64,000 nt of DNA from Alcaligenes ammonioxydans (GCF_019343455.1 NZ_CP049362.1:2604001-2668000); one strand, 5' to 3'. Positions 28,853 to 38,805 are shown, counted from the stretch's first letter. A program made the numbers and translations. The notes: generated by a model from the sequence alone, not told the origin.

Positions 28853-29685
28853 CTAATTATCCAGCGCCTGGCGTATCTGCGCGAGCCATTGACCAGCTGC
28901 CGCTACTGCTGCCGCATCAATGTCCTTTTGCGCTTTGCCAGCATTTTCCTGCACCGCCTGCTCCATGGTCTGGATCAGCTTGGAACCGATGACCACCGCG
29001 TCCGCCGTGCGGGCAATCGCCCGGGCGCTTTCGGCGTCACGAATCCCAAAACCCACCCCGACCGGAATTTTGACGTGCTGACGTATCCGCTGCAAGTGCA
29101 TTTCCACATCAGCCACATCAATCTGGGCTGAACCGGTCACCCCTTTGAGGGATACATAATACACATAGCCTTGGGCCAACTCCGCCACCTTGGCGATGCG
29201 TTCGTCCGTGGAAGTGGGCGAGAGCAGGAAAATGGTATCAACGCCCTGCTCGGTCAGCAAACGGGTGAAATCCTCGGACTCTTCGGGGGATAATCCACCG
29301 TCAGCACCCCGTCCACCCCGGCCTCGCCCGCCATGACGGCAAACTCGGCCTGACCAATGCGCTCAATCGGGTTGGCGTATCCCATCAGCACCACCGGAGT
29401 GTCCTGGTCGATCAGACGAAACTGCTGCACGATCTCCAGCACTTTGCGCAGACCCACGCCGCGGCTGATCGCCCGTTCGGCCGCCTGCTGAATCACCGGG
29501 CCATCGGCTGTGGGATCAGAAAAGGGCACGCCCAGTTCAATGACGTCCGCCCCTGCCTGACGCAAGGCATGCATCAACGCCACCGTCGCAGGCACCGAGG
29601 GATCACCGGCCGTAATATAAGGGACCAGGGCGCAGCGCCCGTTCAACCCGTCAAACGTCTTTTTCAGACGCACATTACTCGACAT
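28853..29685 (-). pseudogene. trpA: Tryptophan synthase alpha chain, disrupted by a one-base frameshift
   Basis: TrpA cleaves indole-3-glycerol phosphate to indole for TrpB. The first part (29685 down to about 29287) has the catalytic Glu and Asp in [16 protein letters not shown] and reaches [11 protein letters not shown], then runs into a stop after KSPRISPVC. The second frame resumes with [16 protein letters not shown] and contains the phosphate-binding [14 protein letters not shown]. The normal junction, [13 protein letters not shown], is restored by adding one C to the five-C run (G run at 29285-29289 on plus). Both halves are otherwise well conserved, so this is either a very recent mutation or a homopolymer sequencing error. 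Confidence 0.85.
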
Positions 29686-29701
29686 ATCAGTTCCCGATTG
29701 C

Positions 29702-30901
29702 TTACAGTGTCAAGCCGCCGTACTCGGCGACCGTGTGCATGTCTTTATCGCCACGACCGGACAAGCTCACCAGGATAATCTTGTCTTTAGGCAGGGTCGG
29801 GGCGATACGAGCCGCATGAGCCAAGGCGTGCGAAGACTCGAGCGCCGGCATGATGCCTTCGATGCGGCAGCAATCGTGAAACGCTTTCAGGGCATCTTCA
29901 TCGGTGCAGGTGGCATATTGGGCACGGCCGCAGTCCTTCAACCACGCGTGCTCAGGACCGACACCGGGGTAATCCAGGCCCGCCGACACCGAGTGCGTGG
30001 GCATGACGTTACCGTCATCATCCTGCAGTACATAGGTGCGGTTACCGTGCAACACTCCCACCATGCCCTTGTTCAGGGAGGCCGAATGTTCCAGCGTGTC
30101 CAGACCACGCCCAGCCGCTTCCACCCCGATCAGCTCGACATTCTTGTGCTCGATATAAGGGTAGAAAATGCCCATGGCATTGGAGCCACCGCCTACCGAA
30201 GCCAGCACATAATCGGGCTGGCGACCGGCATCCTGAGGCATCTGCTCCACACACTCGTTACCAATCACGCACTGGAAGTCGCGCACCATCATCGGATAAG
30301 GATGAGGCCCGGCAACCGTGCCAATAATGTAGAAAGTATTGCTGATGTTGGTAACCCAGTCGCGCATGGCTTCGTTCAGCGCATCTTTCAGGGTGCGCGA
30401 ACCCGATTCCACGGGGACCACGGTCGCACCGAGCAGTTTCATGCGGTACACGTTGGACGCTTGACGACGCACGTCCTCGCTTCCCATGTAAACCACGCAT
30501 TCCAGCCCATAGCGGGCAGCGACCGTCGCCGTTGCCACGCCATGCTGGCCTGCTCCGGTTTCCGCGATAATGCGTGGCTTGCCCATACGGCGAGCCAGCA
30601 GAATCTGTCCAATACAGTTGTTGATCTTGTGTGCGCCAGTGTGATTGAGATCTTCGCGCTTGAACCAGATCTGAGCTCCACCTAGTTGCTCCGACCATCG
30701 ACGGGCATGGTACACGGGGCTGGGACGACCAACAAAGTGCTTGAGCTCATAGTGAAACTCATGCAAAAACTCAGGATCGTTCCGATACTGTTCGTAGGCT
30801 GCTTTCAACTCGTCCAGGGCGTGGACCAGCGTTTCAGCGACAAACGAACCACCAAACTGACCAAAATGTCCATCCGGGTCGGGCAAGGTATAGGTTTTCA
30901 A
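29702..30901 (-). CDS. trpB: Tryptophan synthase beta chain
   Basis: TrpB condenses indole with serine using pyridoxal phosphate. The 399-residue protein starts [17 protein letters not shown]. It has the PLP lysine in [14 protein letters not shown], the indole-channel Glu in [10 protein letters not shown] and the phosphate-binding loop in [11 protein letters not shown]. The start codon is TTG at 30899-30901, supported by conserved N-terminal spacing. It ends 16 bp before trpA. No trpF lies upstream; relA is there instead. Confidence 0.96.
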   Translation of the reverse strand: MKTYTLPDPDGHFGQFGGSFVAETLVHALDELKAAYEQYRNDPEFLHEFHYELKHFVGRPSPVYHARRWSEQLGGAQIWFKREDLNHTGAHKINNCIGQILLARRMGKPRIIAETGAGQHGVATATVAARYGLECVVYMGSEDVRRQASNVYRMKLLGATVVPVESGSRTLKDALNEAMRDWVTNISNTFYIIGTVAGPHPYPMMVRDFQCVIGNECVEQMPQDAGRQPDYVLASVGGGSNAMGIFYPYIEHKNVELIGVEAAGRGLDTLEHSASLNKGMVGVLHGNRTYVLQDDDGNVMPTHSVSAGLDYPGVGPEHAWLKDCGRAQYATCTDEDALKAFHDCCRIEGIMPALESSHALAHAARIAPTLPKDKIILVSLSGRGDKDMHTVAEYGGLTL

Positions 30902-30930
30902 AGCTCGCTCTCTTGATTGACAAGAACAAT

Positions 30931-30949
30931 CGCGGGCACAACGCCCGCG
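30931..30949 (-). other. Hairpin between relA and trpB
   Basis: A perfect 7-bp stem (CGCGGGC / GCCCGCG) with a 5-base loop lies in the 75-bp relA-trpB gap. It has only a weak U-tract on the minus strand. It could be a leaky terminator or a processing site in the trpBA leader. Confidence 0.4.
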
Positions 30950-30976
30950 AGGTGTAGGTTGACTGATTTTAGCAGT

Positions 30977-33271
30977 TCAGGACGAGTAGCGGCGGGCGCT
31001 GACCCCCGATAACTCGTTCAAGGCCGCCAACGCCTTTTGAATTTGCTCGCCATCACGCACTTCAATCGTAAATATCATGCGCGTCAACGAGCGACGACTC
31101 AAGGTATTAATACCGGTCACGTTCAAACGCAAGCGGGCAAACACTTCCGACAGATCACGCAACAGGCTGGGGTGTTCCTGCGCCTCAATGGCCAGATCCA
31201 CCGGATATTGCGTATCTCCCGTGTCGCCCCAATCCACACTGATCGCCCGTTCAGGCTGTCGCTCGGCCAGTTCCTGATAGGACTTGCAGTCAGCACGGTG
31301 TATGGACACTCCGCGCCCCCGGGTCACAAAGCCAGCAATCAGGTCCGGAGGAGCAGGACGACAGCAACGGGCCAGTTGCGTCATCAGCGAATCGACTCCC
31401 ACCACCAATACACCGCTTTTTCCGGTTTTCGAGACACTTTCCCGGGCCGCGTCAAACACACGCTGAACAGGTTCCTCTTCCTGCACATCCTCACGGAACA
31501 AGGCGTCCACCTGCCGCAGACTGAACTCATCCTTGGCCACCGCAACATACAAGTCATCTGCCTTGGCAAAGCCCAGCTGTTGCGCCATCTGCTCCAGGTT
31601 CACGGCAGTGCGGCCCAACCTTTGCAGCTCTTTTTCGACCATGCTCTGGCCTTGGGAGATGCGCTGCTGCAACTCAATCGCATTAAACCAGGCCCGCACT
31701 TTGGAGCGCGAGCGTGGGCTGGCCAAAAAGCCCAGTTGCACATTTAGCCAATCACGCGATGGCCCTCCCGACTTGGCGGCCACAATCTCTACGGTTTGCC
31801 CTGTCGACAAACGGGTGGATAAAGGCACCATCTGCCCATCAACCCGCGCCCCCCGACAACGGTGACCCAAGTCGGTATGCAAGTAATAGGCAAAATCGAC
31901 CGGGGTTGCACCCACAGGCAACTCAATGACACGGGCCTGTGGCGTCAACACATAAATATGTTCGTCCTCCTGCGCCTTCAAGGGGCGAGCCAGCGCCTCC
32001 TTTTTGCTGACAGGCGCATTGTCTGCCGCAGAGCCAGCTGACTCCGTGCGACTGTCAGGCAGAGACTCCGAGGCACTCGCGTTGGAGGTAGCCGCTTCCC
32101 TGTCCCAGGCCAGCAGTTGGCGCATCCAGGCAATCTTGCGGTCATCCTCGCCATCGGCCGTCTGCTGCCCGCCTTGCGCCCCCGCCTCCTTGTAACGCCA
32201 GTGAGCCGCCATCCCGTACTCTGCAAACTGATGCATGTCACGCGTGCGGATCTGAATCTCAAAGCAACGGCCCTGCGCGTCCGCAATCACGGTATGCAAG
32301 GAGCGGTAACCATTGGGCTTGGGCCGGGAGATGTAGTCGTCAAACTCCTCGGGCACGGGGGTCCACAGGGAATGCACCACCGCCAGGGTGTGATAGCAAC
32401 TGCGTTCATCCTCGACAATGACGCGCAAGGCACGCAGATCAAACAGCTGCTCGAAATCCAGATGCTTGTTACGCATCTTGTTCCAGATACTGAAGATATG
32501 CTTGGGCCGGCCAGACACCTCGGCCACAATATGCTCGCGCTTTAGGGCTGCCAACAATTGGTCTCGCACCTGAGCAATCAAAGTCTCACGCTCTACGCGC
32601 TTGTCTTCCAGACGGCCTGCAATGTCCTTGTAGACCTCGGGGTTCAGGAAACGAAAGGCCAGGTCCTCCATTTCCCATTTGATCTGCCAGATACCCAGAC
32701 GATTGGCCAGCGGCGTATACAGCTCCAGCGTTTCACGGGCAAACCCGACCGGACAAACTGTTTTGGACTGCCGATACCAGCGCAAGGACTGCAGCCGCGA
32801 GGCCAGACGCATCAACACAATACGCAAGTCGGCCGCCATCGCCAGCAACATCTTGCGCTTCATTTCTTTCTGATCGCCGCCGCCCGTCTGTTCCTTGGCC
32901 TGGCCGGTAATCGAGCCCAGTCGATACAGAGCACGCGAGCCTCGCACCAATGTCATGACTTCGGTGCCAAAGGCTTTTTGAACCGGGTCCTGCTTGACCT
33001 CCGGCCCCGGGGCCGGGGTCACGGCCAGCAAGGCACTGGCACGGGTTTGAGCGTCCACGCCCAGACCCGCCAAAATAAGCGCCACCTGAGCGCAATGACT
33101 GTCCAAGGGCTCGCCGGTGCTGCCAGTCAGATCCAGCAATACAGGCCCCGCCCAGTCGGCTGCCGCCTGCAAGAGCATGCGCCCTGCCTCATCCAGTCCG
33201 TGGCTGGCTTGCGCGAACCATAGCGGGGTAAAGGCCGACTCGGCCGTAGGGGGAGAAGCGGTGTGATTCAT
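30977..33271 (-). CDS. relA: RelA-type (p)ppGpp synthetase
   Basis: RelA makes (p)ppGpp on ribosomes stalled with uncharged tRNA. The 764-residue protein keeps the synthetase domain (HIFSIWNKMRNKHLDFEQLF, EEFDDYISRPKPNGYRSLHT, with the EFDD pattern of RelA). It also has a TGS domain (HIYVLTPQARVIELPVGATP) and a C-terminal ACT domain. The N-terminal region corresponding to the hydrolase domain has HCAQVALILAGL but lacks the His-Asp pair, so it should be synthetase-only. An insert of about 60 residues, rich in Ser/Ala/Asp, precedes the TGS domain. Confidence 0.94.
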   Translation of the reverse strand: MNHTASPPTAESAFTPLWFAQASHGLDEAGRMLLQAAADWAGPVLLDLTGSTGEPLDSHCAQVALILAGLGVDAQTRASALLAVTPAPGPEVKQDPVQKAFGTEVMTLVRGSRALYRLGSITGQAKEQTGGGDQKEMKRKMLLAMAADLRIVLMRLASRLQSLRWYRQSKTVCPVGFARETLELYTPLANRLGIWQIKWEMEDLAFRFLNPEVYKDIAGRLEDKRVERETLIAQVRDQLLAALKREHIVAEVSGRPKHIFSIWNKMRNKHLDFEQLFDLRALRVIVEDERSCYHTLAVVHSLWTPVPEEFDDYISRPKPNGYRSLHTVIADAQGRCFEIQIRTRDMHQFAEYGMAAHWRYKEAGAQGGQQTADGEDDRKIAWMRQLLAWDREAATSNASASESLPDSRTESAGSAADNAPVSKKEALARPLKAQEDEHIYVLTPQARVIELPVGATPVDFAYYLHTDLGHRCRGARVDGQMVPLSTRLSTGQTVEIVAAKSGGPSRDWLNVQLGFLASPRSRSKVRAWFNAIELQQRISQGQSMVEKELQRLGRTAVNLEQMAQQLGFAKADDLYVAVAKDEFSLRQVDALFREDVQEEEPVQRVFDAARESVSKTGKSGVLVVGVDSLMTQLARCCRPAPPDLIAGFVTRGRGVSIHRADCKSYQELAERQPERAISVDWGDTGDTQYPVDLAIEAQEHPSLLRDLSEVFARLRLNVTGINTLSRRSLTRMIFTIEVRDGEQIQKALAALNELSGVSARRYSS

Positions 33272-33354
33272 GTGGGTTACGTCGATGTGGCCACTCAGCG
33301 CGAAGAGGGCTCTCTATACTGTAGCCGCTAGTCTATCACCGCGAGTAAGAGCTT

Positions 33355-33873
33355 ATGAGTCTGAACACATGCCGTCAGCTTCTGATGATCTGGCATTCCC
33401 GTACTGGCGCCGCCCGCCAGTTGGCCGAACAGGCCGAAGAAGGCGCGCTGGAGGTGCTCAGGGAGCTGGACATGACCGATCACCTCCGTATCAAACGTGT
33501 GCATTGCGATCGCGTGCAGGCACAGGATTTACGCGATTCCCAGGCCTACCTGTTCTGCGCCCCCGAGAATCTGGCCAGCCTGAGTGGGGCCATGAAAGAG
33601 TGTCTGGACCGGAACTACTACGAGGTGCTGGATCAGCTGAATGGGCGCCCCTATTCCGCCTTGATCAGCGCAGGTAGCGATGGGCAAGGTGCGCAACGAC
33701 AACTGGAACGGATTTGCACAGGCTGGCGGCTGGAGCTGGTCGCCCCCATCCGTATCTTCAATTTCCACGCCCAGACGCCAGAAAGCATTCTGGCCCCCAA
33801 ATCTTTGAGTAATGAACAAATTGCCCAAGCCCGTGAAGCCGGCGGGCATCTGGCGGCTTTGCTGTGTCTATGA
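33355..33873 (+). CDS. Flavodoxin/NADPH-dependent FMN reductase-like protein
   Basis: The 172-residue sequence opens with a beta strand and phosphate-loop-like turn (LLMIWHSRTGAARQLAEQ). It continues with AYLFCAPENLASLSGAMKECLDRNYYEV and PYSALISAGSDGQGAQRQLERICTGWRLE, the pattern of flavodoxin-fold oxidoreductases. It is a single gene divergent from relA with a terminator right after it. The redox partner is unknown. Confidence 0.8.
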   Translation: MSLNTCRQLLMIWHSRTGAARQLAEQAEEGALEVLRELDMTDHLRIKRVHCDRVQAQDLRDSQAYLFCAPENLASLSGAMKECLDRNYYEVLDQLNGRPYSALISAGSDGQGAQRQLERICTGWRLELVAPIRIFNFHAQTPESILAPKSLSNEQIAQAREAGGHLAALLCL

Positions 33874-33905
33874 AAAAAGCCCTCTGCCTGGGCAGAGGGC
33901 TTTGA
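33873..33905 (+). terminator. Strong intrinsic terminator
   Basis: A 13-bp stem (AAAGCCCTCTGCC / GGCAGAGGGCTTT) with a 2-base apex, flanked by A on the left and T on the right, begins at the stop codon of the flavodoxin-like gene. It may also act on the minus strand after pncB. Confidence 0.88.
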
Positions 33906-34056
33906 TTCGACGGATTCGCTTGGCAGCCTTATCGTCTTGTCGTTCAAGCGCCTTATCGCGTGGTAAGACGCTCGCTACAGGAACCACTCTTTGTACCGCC
34001 TTGCCTGCGTTACCGGAGGCACTGTATCCACAGAACCCGCGGCAATCAGCACGCGC

Positions 34057-35232
34057 TCAAGCCGGTGGCAGCTGGAAAACCTGTCGCAAGTAAGCCAGAT
34101 AGGCCGGATCATCACACATGGTCTTTTCAGGAGCATCGGACACTTTCGCCACAGGCTGACCATTGCAACGCACCATCTTCATGACGATCTGCAAAGGCTC
34201 ATGCCCCAGATCATTGGTCAGATTGGTCCCGATCCCGAACGACACTTTGCACCGACCGGCAAAACGCAGGGCCAGTTCAATCGCCTTGGGGATAGTCAAA
34301 CCATCGGAAAACACCAAGGTCTTGGTGCGCGGATCGGTACGGTTGGCTTGATAGTGCGCCAGCAAACGCTCGCCCCAGATGAAGGGGTCGCCCGAGTCGT
34401 GACGAGCGCCATCAAACAGTTTGCAGAAATACATATCAAAATCGCGCAGGAAAGCATCCATGCCGTACACGTCCGACAAAGCGATACCCAGGTCACCACG
34501 GTACTCTTTCGCCCATACCTCCAGGGCGAACGTCTGCGAGTCCCGCAAGCGCGGACCCAGGGCCTGACAGGCCTGCAAGTACTCGTGACCCATGGTGCCC
34601 AGGGGCGTCACCCCGTACTTCATGGCCAGCCAGACATTGCTGGTACCGGCAAAATGCGGCTTCATCTGCTCGATCATGGTGGTGACCACTTCTTCGTGCC
34701 ACTGCTTGGAAAAGCGGCGGCGCGTGCCATAGTCAGCCACACGAAAATCGCTTAACGCCGGATCATCCACCACCAGACGCATCTTGGATTGCAGGCGCTC
34801 GCGCCCTTCTGTCCAAGGCGGTTGCGGACATTCGTTGCGAAAGTAGACCTCGTTCACAATGGCCAGCACGGGGATCTCAAACAGAATTGTGTGCAACCAG
34901 GGGCCCTGCACCGAGATCTCGATCTCGCCGGGCACTTCGCCTGCCTGCACCTGAATGCAGCGTTCAGGCAAATGAAACAGACCCAGGAAATCCACAAAAT
35001 CGCTTTTGATAAAGCGCAGGCTCCGCAAATAGTCCAGCTCGGCGTCTGAAAAACGCAACTGACACAGCGCATGAATTTCCGCCCGGATCTGGTCCAGATA
35101 CTGGCTCAAATTAATATTGGGAGTACGGCATTTGTAGCGGTACTCCACGTGCGCAGCCGGGAAATGATGCAAAACAACCTGCATCATGGAAAACTTGTAC
35201 AGGTCCGTATCAAGTAAAGAGGTAATGATCAT
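34057..35232 (-). CDS. pncB: Nicotinate phosphoribosyltransferase
   Basis: PncB makes nicotinate mononucleotide from nicotinate and PRPP in NAD salvage. The 391-residue sequence starts [20 protein letters not shown]. It includes the autophosphorylation-histidine region [20 protein letters not shown], then [20 protein letters not shown], and the C-terminal [15 protein letters not shown] phosphate-binding segment. The ATG at 35230-35232 is preferred over the adjacent GTG. It is transcribed alone. Confidence 0.96.
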   Translation of the reverse strand: MIITSLLDTDLYKFSMMQVVLHHFPAAHVEYRYKCRTPNINLSQYLDQIRAEIHALCQLRFSDAELDYLRSLRFIKSDFVDFLGLFHLPERCIQVQAGEVPGEIEISVQGPWLHTILFEIPVLAIVNEVYFRNECPQPPWTEGRERLQSKMRLVVDDPALSDFRVADYGTRRRFSKQWHEEVVTTMIEQMKPHFAGTSNVWLAMKYGVTPLGTMGHEYLQACQALGPRLRDSQTFALEVWAKEYRGDLGIALSDVYGMDAFLRDFDMYFCKLFDGARHDSGDPFIWGERLLAHYQANRTDPRTKTLVFSDGLTIPKAIELALRFAGRCKVSFGIGTNLTNDLGHEPLQIVMKMVRCNGQPVAKVSDAPEKTMCDDPAYLAYLRQVFQLPPA

Positions 35233-35285
35233 CACAAACCTACCGATTTTGATTGCGCAACCATAGCACGGGCGCCCGTTCTTGC

Positions 35286-35305
35286 GTACCGCTATCTAGC
35301 GGAAC
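35286..35305. promoter_or_regulatory. Palindrome in pncB-fdxA spacer (site 1)
   Basis: CCGCTA and TAGCGG face each other across two bases, and GT/AC pairs extend the arms after one mismatch. This looks like an operator or a small hairpin in the pncB upstream region. The binding factor is unknown. Confidence 0.4.
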
Positions 35306-35349
35306 AGCTATTGCGCCATCTCAATAAGCAAGACGCCGAATATTCGTTA

Positions 35350-35368
35350 AAATCGAAAGATTCGATTT
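35350..35368. promoter_or_regulatory. Palindrome in pncB-fdxA spacer (site 2)
   Basis: AAATCGAA and TTCGATTT form a perfect 8-bp inverted repeat around AGA, embedded in AT-rich DNA between divergent pncB and fdxA. The size and symmetry fit a dimeric repressor site. No regulator gene lies nearby. Confidence 0.45.
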
Positions 35369-35470
35369 AAATCCCATTTTTATCGTTCAGGCCCTGTGCG
35401 TTGTGGCGCACCCAGACACGGACCTTTCCGTGATTAACCGCCTTAGCGATACCGCAGGAGTGTTACTGAA

Positions 35471-35794
35471 ATGACCCACGTCGTCACCGAAAACTGTATC
35501 AAGTGCAAATTCACCGACTGTGTGGATGTGTGCCCCGTCGACTGTTTTCGTGAAGGCCCGAACTTTCTGGTGATTGACCCGGACGAGTGCATCGACTGCG
35601 CCGTCTGTATTCCCGAATGCCCGGCCAATGCTATTTTTGCCGAAGAAGATGTGCCGCAGGACCAGGTTCCCTTCATTGCGCTGAACGCCGAACTCAGCCC
35701 CATTTTTGGCAGCATCAACCGCTCCAAAAAACCACTGGAGGATGCTGACGACTGGAACGGTGTGGAGAACAAACTACAGTATCTGGAGCGTTAA
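35471..35794 (+). CDS. fdxA: Ferredoxin FdxA, 7Fe type
   Basis: This 107-residue acidic electron carrier has an N-terminal cluster region ([20 protein letters not shown]) with the altered spacing of a 3Fe-4S site. A 4Fe-4S motif follows ([19 protein letters not shown]). The C-terminal extension to LQYLER is typical of the Azotobacter-type FdxA family. GGAG lies ten bases before the ATG. Confidence 0.96.
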   Translation: MTHVVTENCIKCKFTDCVDVCPVDCFREGPNFLVIDPDECIDCAVCIPECPANAIFAEEDVPQDQVPFIALNAELSPIFGSINRSKKPLEDADDWNGVENKLQYLER

Positions 35795-35882
35795 GCCCAT
35801 CACGCTCCCTCTACCAGCCTGAGCAGGTGGCTGAGTTCATGTCCAGCCACGCTTGCGCCTAATCCCGCCTTTTGATAAAAAT

Positions 35883-35901
35883 CTTGCTGCATTGCAGCAA
35901 G
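35883..35901. promoter_or_regulatory. CTGC-N3-GCAG palindrome upstream of the PHB depolymerase gene
   Basis: CTTGCTGC and GCAGCAAG form a perfect 8-bp inverted repeat around ATT, 107 bases before the phaZ start. The core CTGC-N3-GCAG agrees with the TGC-rich site described for the PHB-responsive repressor PhaR of Paracoccus. Assignment to PhaR here is inference, because no phaR is in the window. Confidence 0.5.
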
Positions 35902-36007
35902 GGGAAAATCCCAAGTCCAGAGGAACGGTAAACATCGTATTGTTTCCCACAGGAAATAAGCATATACATTCCTCTGTATCAAACCTGGCAACACCAAGGC
36001 GCACTCT

Positions 36008-37231
36008 ATGCTTTACGATCTGCACGAACTCCAGCGGGCTTTTCTGGCTCCGCTGGCCGCCTTTACCGGCACCAGCTCCCAATGGTTCTCCAATCCCTAC
36101 AGTCCACTGGCCTATACCCCCCTGTCGCGCCAACTGGCGGCGGCCTCTGAACTGGTACACCGTATCGGCAAGGATTACGAAAAGCCCGCCTGGGGCCTGA
36201 GCGAAACCCAGATTGACGGCCAAGCCGTCGCCGTGCGCGAAACCGTGCGTCTGGACAAACCTTTTTGCAGACTGATCCATTTCGAGCGCAATCATCCCAA
36301 GGCCGATCAGGACCCCATCGTCTTGCTGGTAGCGCCGCTCTCCGGCCACCACGCCACCTTGCTGCGTGAGACTGTACGGGCGCTGCTGCCCGACCATCGC
36401 GTGTATGTCACCGACTGGATTGACGCACGCATGGTGCCCCGCTCCGCCGGCCCCTTTCATCTGGACGACTACGTCCTGTATGTGCAGGAGTTCATCCAGA
36501 CACTGGGGCCGACTGTCCATGTCATGTCCGTCTGTCAGCCCACTGTGCCGGTACTGGCCGCGGTGTCACTGATGGCCAGCCGTCGCTCGGCTGTCATGCC
36601 CCGCAGCATGATCATGATGGGCGGTCCCATCGACACCCGTCAGTCCCCCACGGAGGTCAATCGTCTGGCCACCACCAAGTCCTACTCTTGGTTCGAGAAC
36701 AATCTGATTCATCGCGTGCCGGCTAAATACCCCGGCGCGCATCGTCGTGTGTATCCCGGTTTTCTGCAGCATGCCGGTTTTGTAGCCATGAACCCGGATC
36801 GCCATGTCAGTTCCCACTACGACTTCTATCAGCATCTGATCAAGGGCGACGACGATGACGCCCAGGCGCACCGCCGTTTCTACGACGAGTACAATGCGGT
36901 GCTGGATATGCCTGCCGAGTTCTATCTGGACACCATACGCATCGTGTTCCAGGAGCACCGCCTGCCTAAAGGTCAATGGCATGTCCATGGCGAACAAGTT
37001 CGTCCTCAGGATATTGAAGGCGTGGCTCTGTTCACCATCGAAGGCGAGCTGGACGACATTTCGGGGCAGGGTCAAACCCATTCTGCCCAAGGACTATGCT
37101 CGAAAATCGCGCCTGCCCTCAAGCAACAATTTACTGCGCCCAACTGTGGCCATTACGGGATTTTCTCCGGAAGCCGCTGGCGCACGCTGATCTGTCCTAA
37201 AATCAGGGACTTCATCCGTCAGCACAACTGA
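36008..37231 (+). CDS. phaZ: Intracellular polyhydroxybutyrate depolymerase
   Basis: PhaZ mobilises stored PHB granules in the cytoplasm. The 407-residue alpha/beta-hydrolase has no signal peptide and opens with [20 protein letters not shown]. It has the cysteine nucleophile of the intracellular class in [14 protein letters not shown] rather than a serine lipase box. A C-terminal depolymerase domain has the likely catalytic His in [16 protein letters not shown]. It implies PHA storage in this organism. A terminator follows 22 bp after the stop. Confidence 0.94.
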   Translation: MLYDLHELQRAFLAPLAAFTGTSSQWFSNPYSPLAYTPLSRQLAAASELVHRIGKDYEKPAWGLSETQIDGQAVAVRETVRLDKPFCRLIHFERNHPKADQDPIVLLVAPLSGHHATLLRETVRALLPDHRVYVTDWIDARMVPRSAGPFHLDDYVLYVQEFIQTLGPTVHVMSVCQPTVPVLAAVSLMASRRSAVMPRSMIMMGGPIDTRQSPTEVNRLATTKSYSWFENNLIHRVPAKYPGAHRRVYPGFLQHAGFVAMNPDRHVSSHYDFYQHLIKGDDDDAQAHRRFYDEYNAVLDMPAEFYLDTIRIVFQEHRLPKGQWHVHGEQVRPQDIEGVALFTIEGELDDISGQGQTHSAQGLCSKIAPALKQQFTAPNCGHYGIFSGSRWRTLICPKIRDFIRQHN

Positions 37232-37253
37232 TTATCTGGCTTAAGCCGTTTCC

Positions 37254-37278
37254 AACGGGGCCGGAAGGCCCCGTTTTT
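37254..37278 (+). terminator. Intrinsic terminator of phaZ, abutting the rsxB start
   Basis: AACGGGGCC and GGCCCCGTT form a 9-bp stem with loop GGAA, and five T overlap the stem's 3' end. The rsxB ATG (37285) follows within seven bases of the T-run. Confidence 0.88.
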
Positions 37279-37284
37279 GTATTC

Positions 37285-37926
37285 ATGTCCGACACTTTGA
37301 TACGGCGCATTGACGCCCTGCTTCCCCAGACCCAGTGCACCCGCTGTGGTTACGACGCCTGTCTGCCCTATGCCCAAGCCATTGCGCTTGAGGGTGAGGC
37401 CATCAATCGCTGCCCGCCTGGCGGGCAGGAAGGCGTACAGGCCCTGGCCGAGCTGCTGGGTCGTGCCCCCCTGCCTCTGGACCCGGACTGTGGGGAATTC
37501 ACCGGGCCCAGCCGGGCGGTGATTATCGAAGAACACTGTATTGGTTGCACGCTTTGCATTCAGGCCTGCCCGGTAGATGCCATTATCGGCGCCAACAAAC
37601 TGATGCATACCGTGCTGGCCGACCGCTGCACCGGTTGTGAGCTGTGCGTCCCTCCCTGCCCGGTAGACTGCATCAGCATGGTGCCTACCGACGAATGGAG
37701 CCAGGAGCAGGCTGCCCAGGCCCGCCAGGACACGGAGCAACGTCGCGAACGCCTGCTGGCCCGCCACAAAGAAAGCTCGGACCTGGCCGCCCGTACGCTG
37801 GCCAACAAGCCGGTACTGGCCAACCATGCCGACCAGGCCGACAAACGGGAGGCCTCCATCGCCTCTGCGCTAGCCCGCGCCCGTGCCCGGCGCGCCAGCA
37901 AAACCGCCGGTGAGACCACACCATGA
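37285..37926 (+). CDS. rsxB: RsxB/RnfB-family iron-sulfur protein
   Basis: The 213-residue protein has an N-terminal 4Fe-4S motif ([17 protein letters not shown], with NRCPPGGQ) and two ferredoxin clusters ([38 protein letters not shown]). A charged, Ala/Arg-rich tail follows. Unlike RnfB of full Rnf complexes it has no N-terminal membrane anchor, and no other rnf genes are near. It overlaps nth by 4 bp, a common betaproteobacterial pair. That suggests a role in electron supply near DNA repair or SoxR-type control, but this is not proven. Confidence 0.9.
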   Translation: MSDTLIRRIDALLPQTQCTRCGYDACLPYAQAIALEGEAINRCPPGGQEGVQALAELLGRAPLPLDPDCGEFTGPSRAVIIEEHCIGCTLCIQACPVDAIIGANKLMHTVLADRCTGCELCVPPCPVDCISMVPTDEWSQEQAAQARQDTEQRRERLLARHKESSDLAARTLANKPVLANHADQADKREASIASALARARARRASKTAGETTP

Positions 37927-38561
37927 ATGCCGCCAAGCGCTACGAGATTTTCAGCCGTTTTCAGGCAGCCAACCCCAAACCCACCACCGAACTGGAATAC
38001 GCTGACACGTTTCAACTGTTGATCGCGGTTATTTTGTCCGCGCAAGCCACAGACCGTTCGGTGAATTTGGCAACCGCCCGCTTTTTTCCGGAACATGGCA
38101 CACCCGAGGGTATTCTCGCGATGGGCGAGGAAGGGCTACGCGAAGCCATCAAGACGATCGGCCTGTACAAAACCAAGGCTGCCAACGTCATCAAAACCTG
38201 CAAGATTTTGCTGGAACAACATCAAGGCCAGGTGCCCTGCGACCGCGCCGCTCTGGAAGCCCTTCCTGGCGTGGGCCGCAAAACCGCGAATGTTGTTCTG
38301 AACACTGCTTTTGGCTTGCCCACCATTGCTGTGGATACCCATATTTTCCGCGTCGCGAACCGCACAGGGATTGCACCGGGAAAAAATGTGGTGGAAGTGG
38401 AAAAAAAGCTGGAACGACTGATTCCCAAACCTTTTTTGCTGGATGCTCATCACTGGCTGATTCTGCACGGCCGTTATATCTGTGTTGCTCGCAAGCCCAA
38501 GTGTCCCCAGTGCGGGATAGCGGATCTGTGCGACTTCAAGCCCAAAACCGTTAACACTTAA
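37923..38561 (+). CDS. nth: Endonuclease III
   Basis: Nth is a base-excision-repair glycosylase/AP lyase for oxidised pyrimidines. The 212-residue sequence has the helix-hairpin-helix [20 protein letters not shown] with its catalytic Lys and the catalytic Asp in [14 protein letters not shown]. The C-terminal 4Fe-4S cysteines lie in [17 protein letters not shown]. It starts inside the rsxB stop (ATGA). Confidence 0.97.
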   Translation: MNAAKRYEIFSRFQAANPKPTTELEYADTFQLLIAVILSAQATDRSVNLATARFFPEHGTPEGILAMGEEGLREAIKTIGLYKTKAANVIKTCKILLEQHQGQVPCDRAALEALPGVGRKTANVVLNTAFGLPTIAVDTHIFRVANRTGIAPGKNVVEVEKKLERLIPKPFLLDAHHWLILHGRYICVARKPKCPQCGIADLCDFKPKTVNT

Positions 38562-38805
38562 GTAACAGATCAGTGGTTTGCCAACATTTGTTTACCAATC
38601 TGTGAAATAAAGCAAACCATCCTATGACAAACCCGCATGGTTTTGCGGGGCCAGGGCTCTCATACTGAAACGCATAAAGGACTCTGCCTAGCGTTTGCGA
38701 GAAATAACATCACCGCAGTCAAAGGCAAAGGACGCGTAACGGGTTCCTGCGCTGATCAGCCAACGTACAGGCCCATTTTGACGACTCACGACAAGGAGCG
38801 TTCTC
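38562..38805 (+). other. Spacer before the degenerate LivF-like gene
   Basis: This 244-bp gap holds one small hairpin (CCCGCA / TGCGGG around 38632-38649) without a U-tract and no convincing gene. A purine-rich AAGGAG ribosome site stands at its end, seven bases before the next ATG. Confidence 0.45.

Noticed and set aside
38640..38770. Possible glycine-riboswitch-like sequence (AGGCAAAGGAC) before the degenerate LivF-like gene
   Set aside because: One short resemblance is present, but the conserved GCCGAAGG core and the pairing elements are absent. No glycine-related gene follows.
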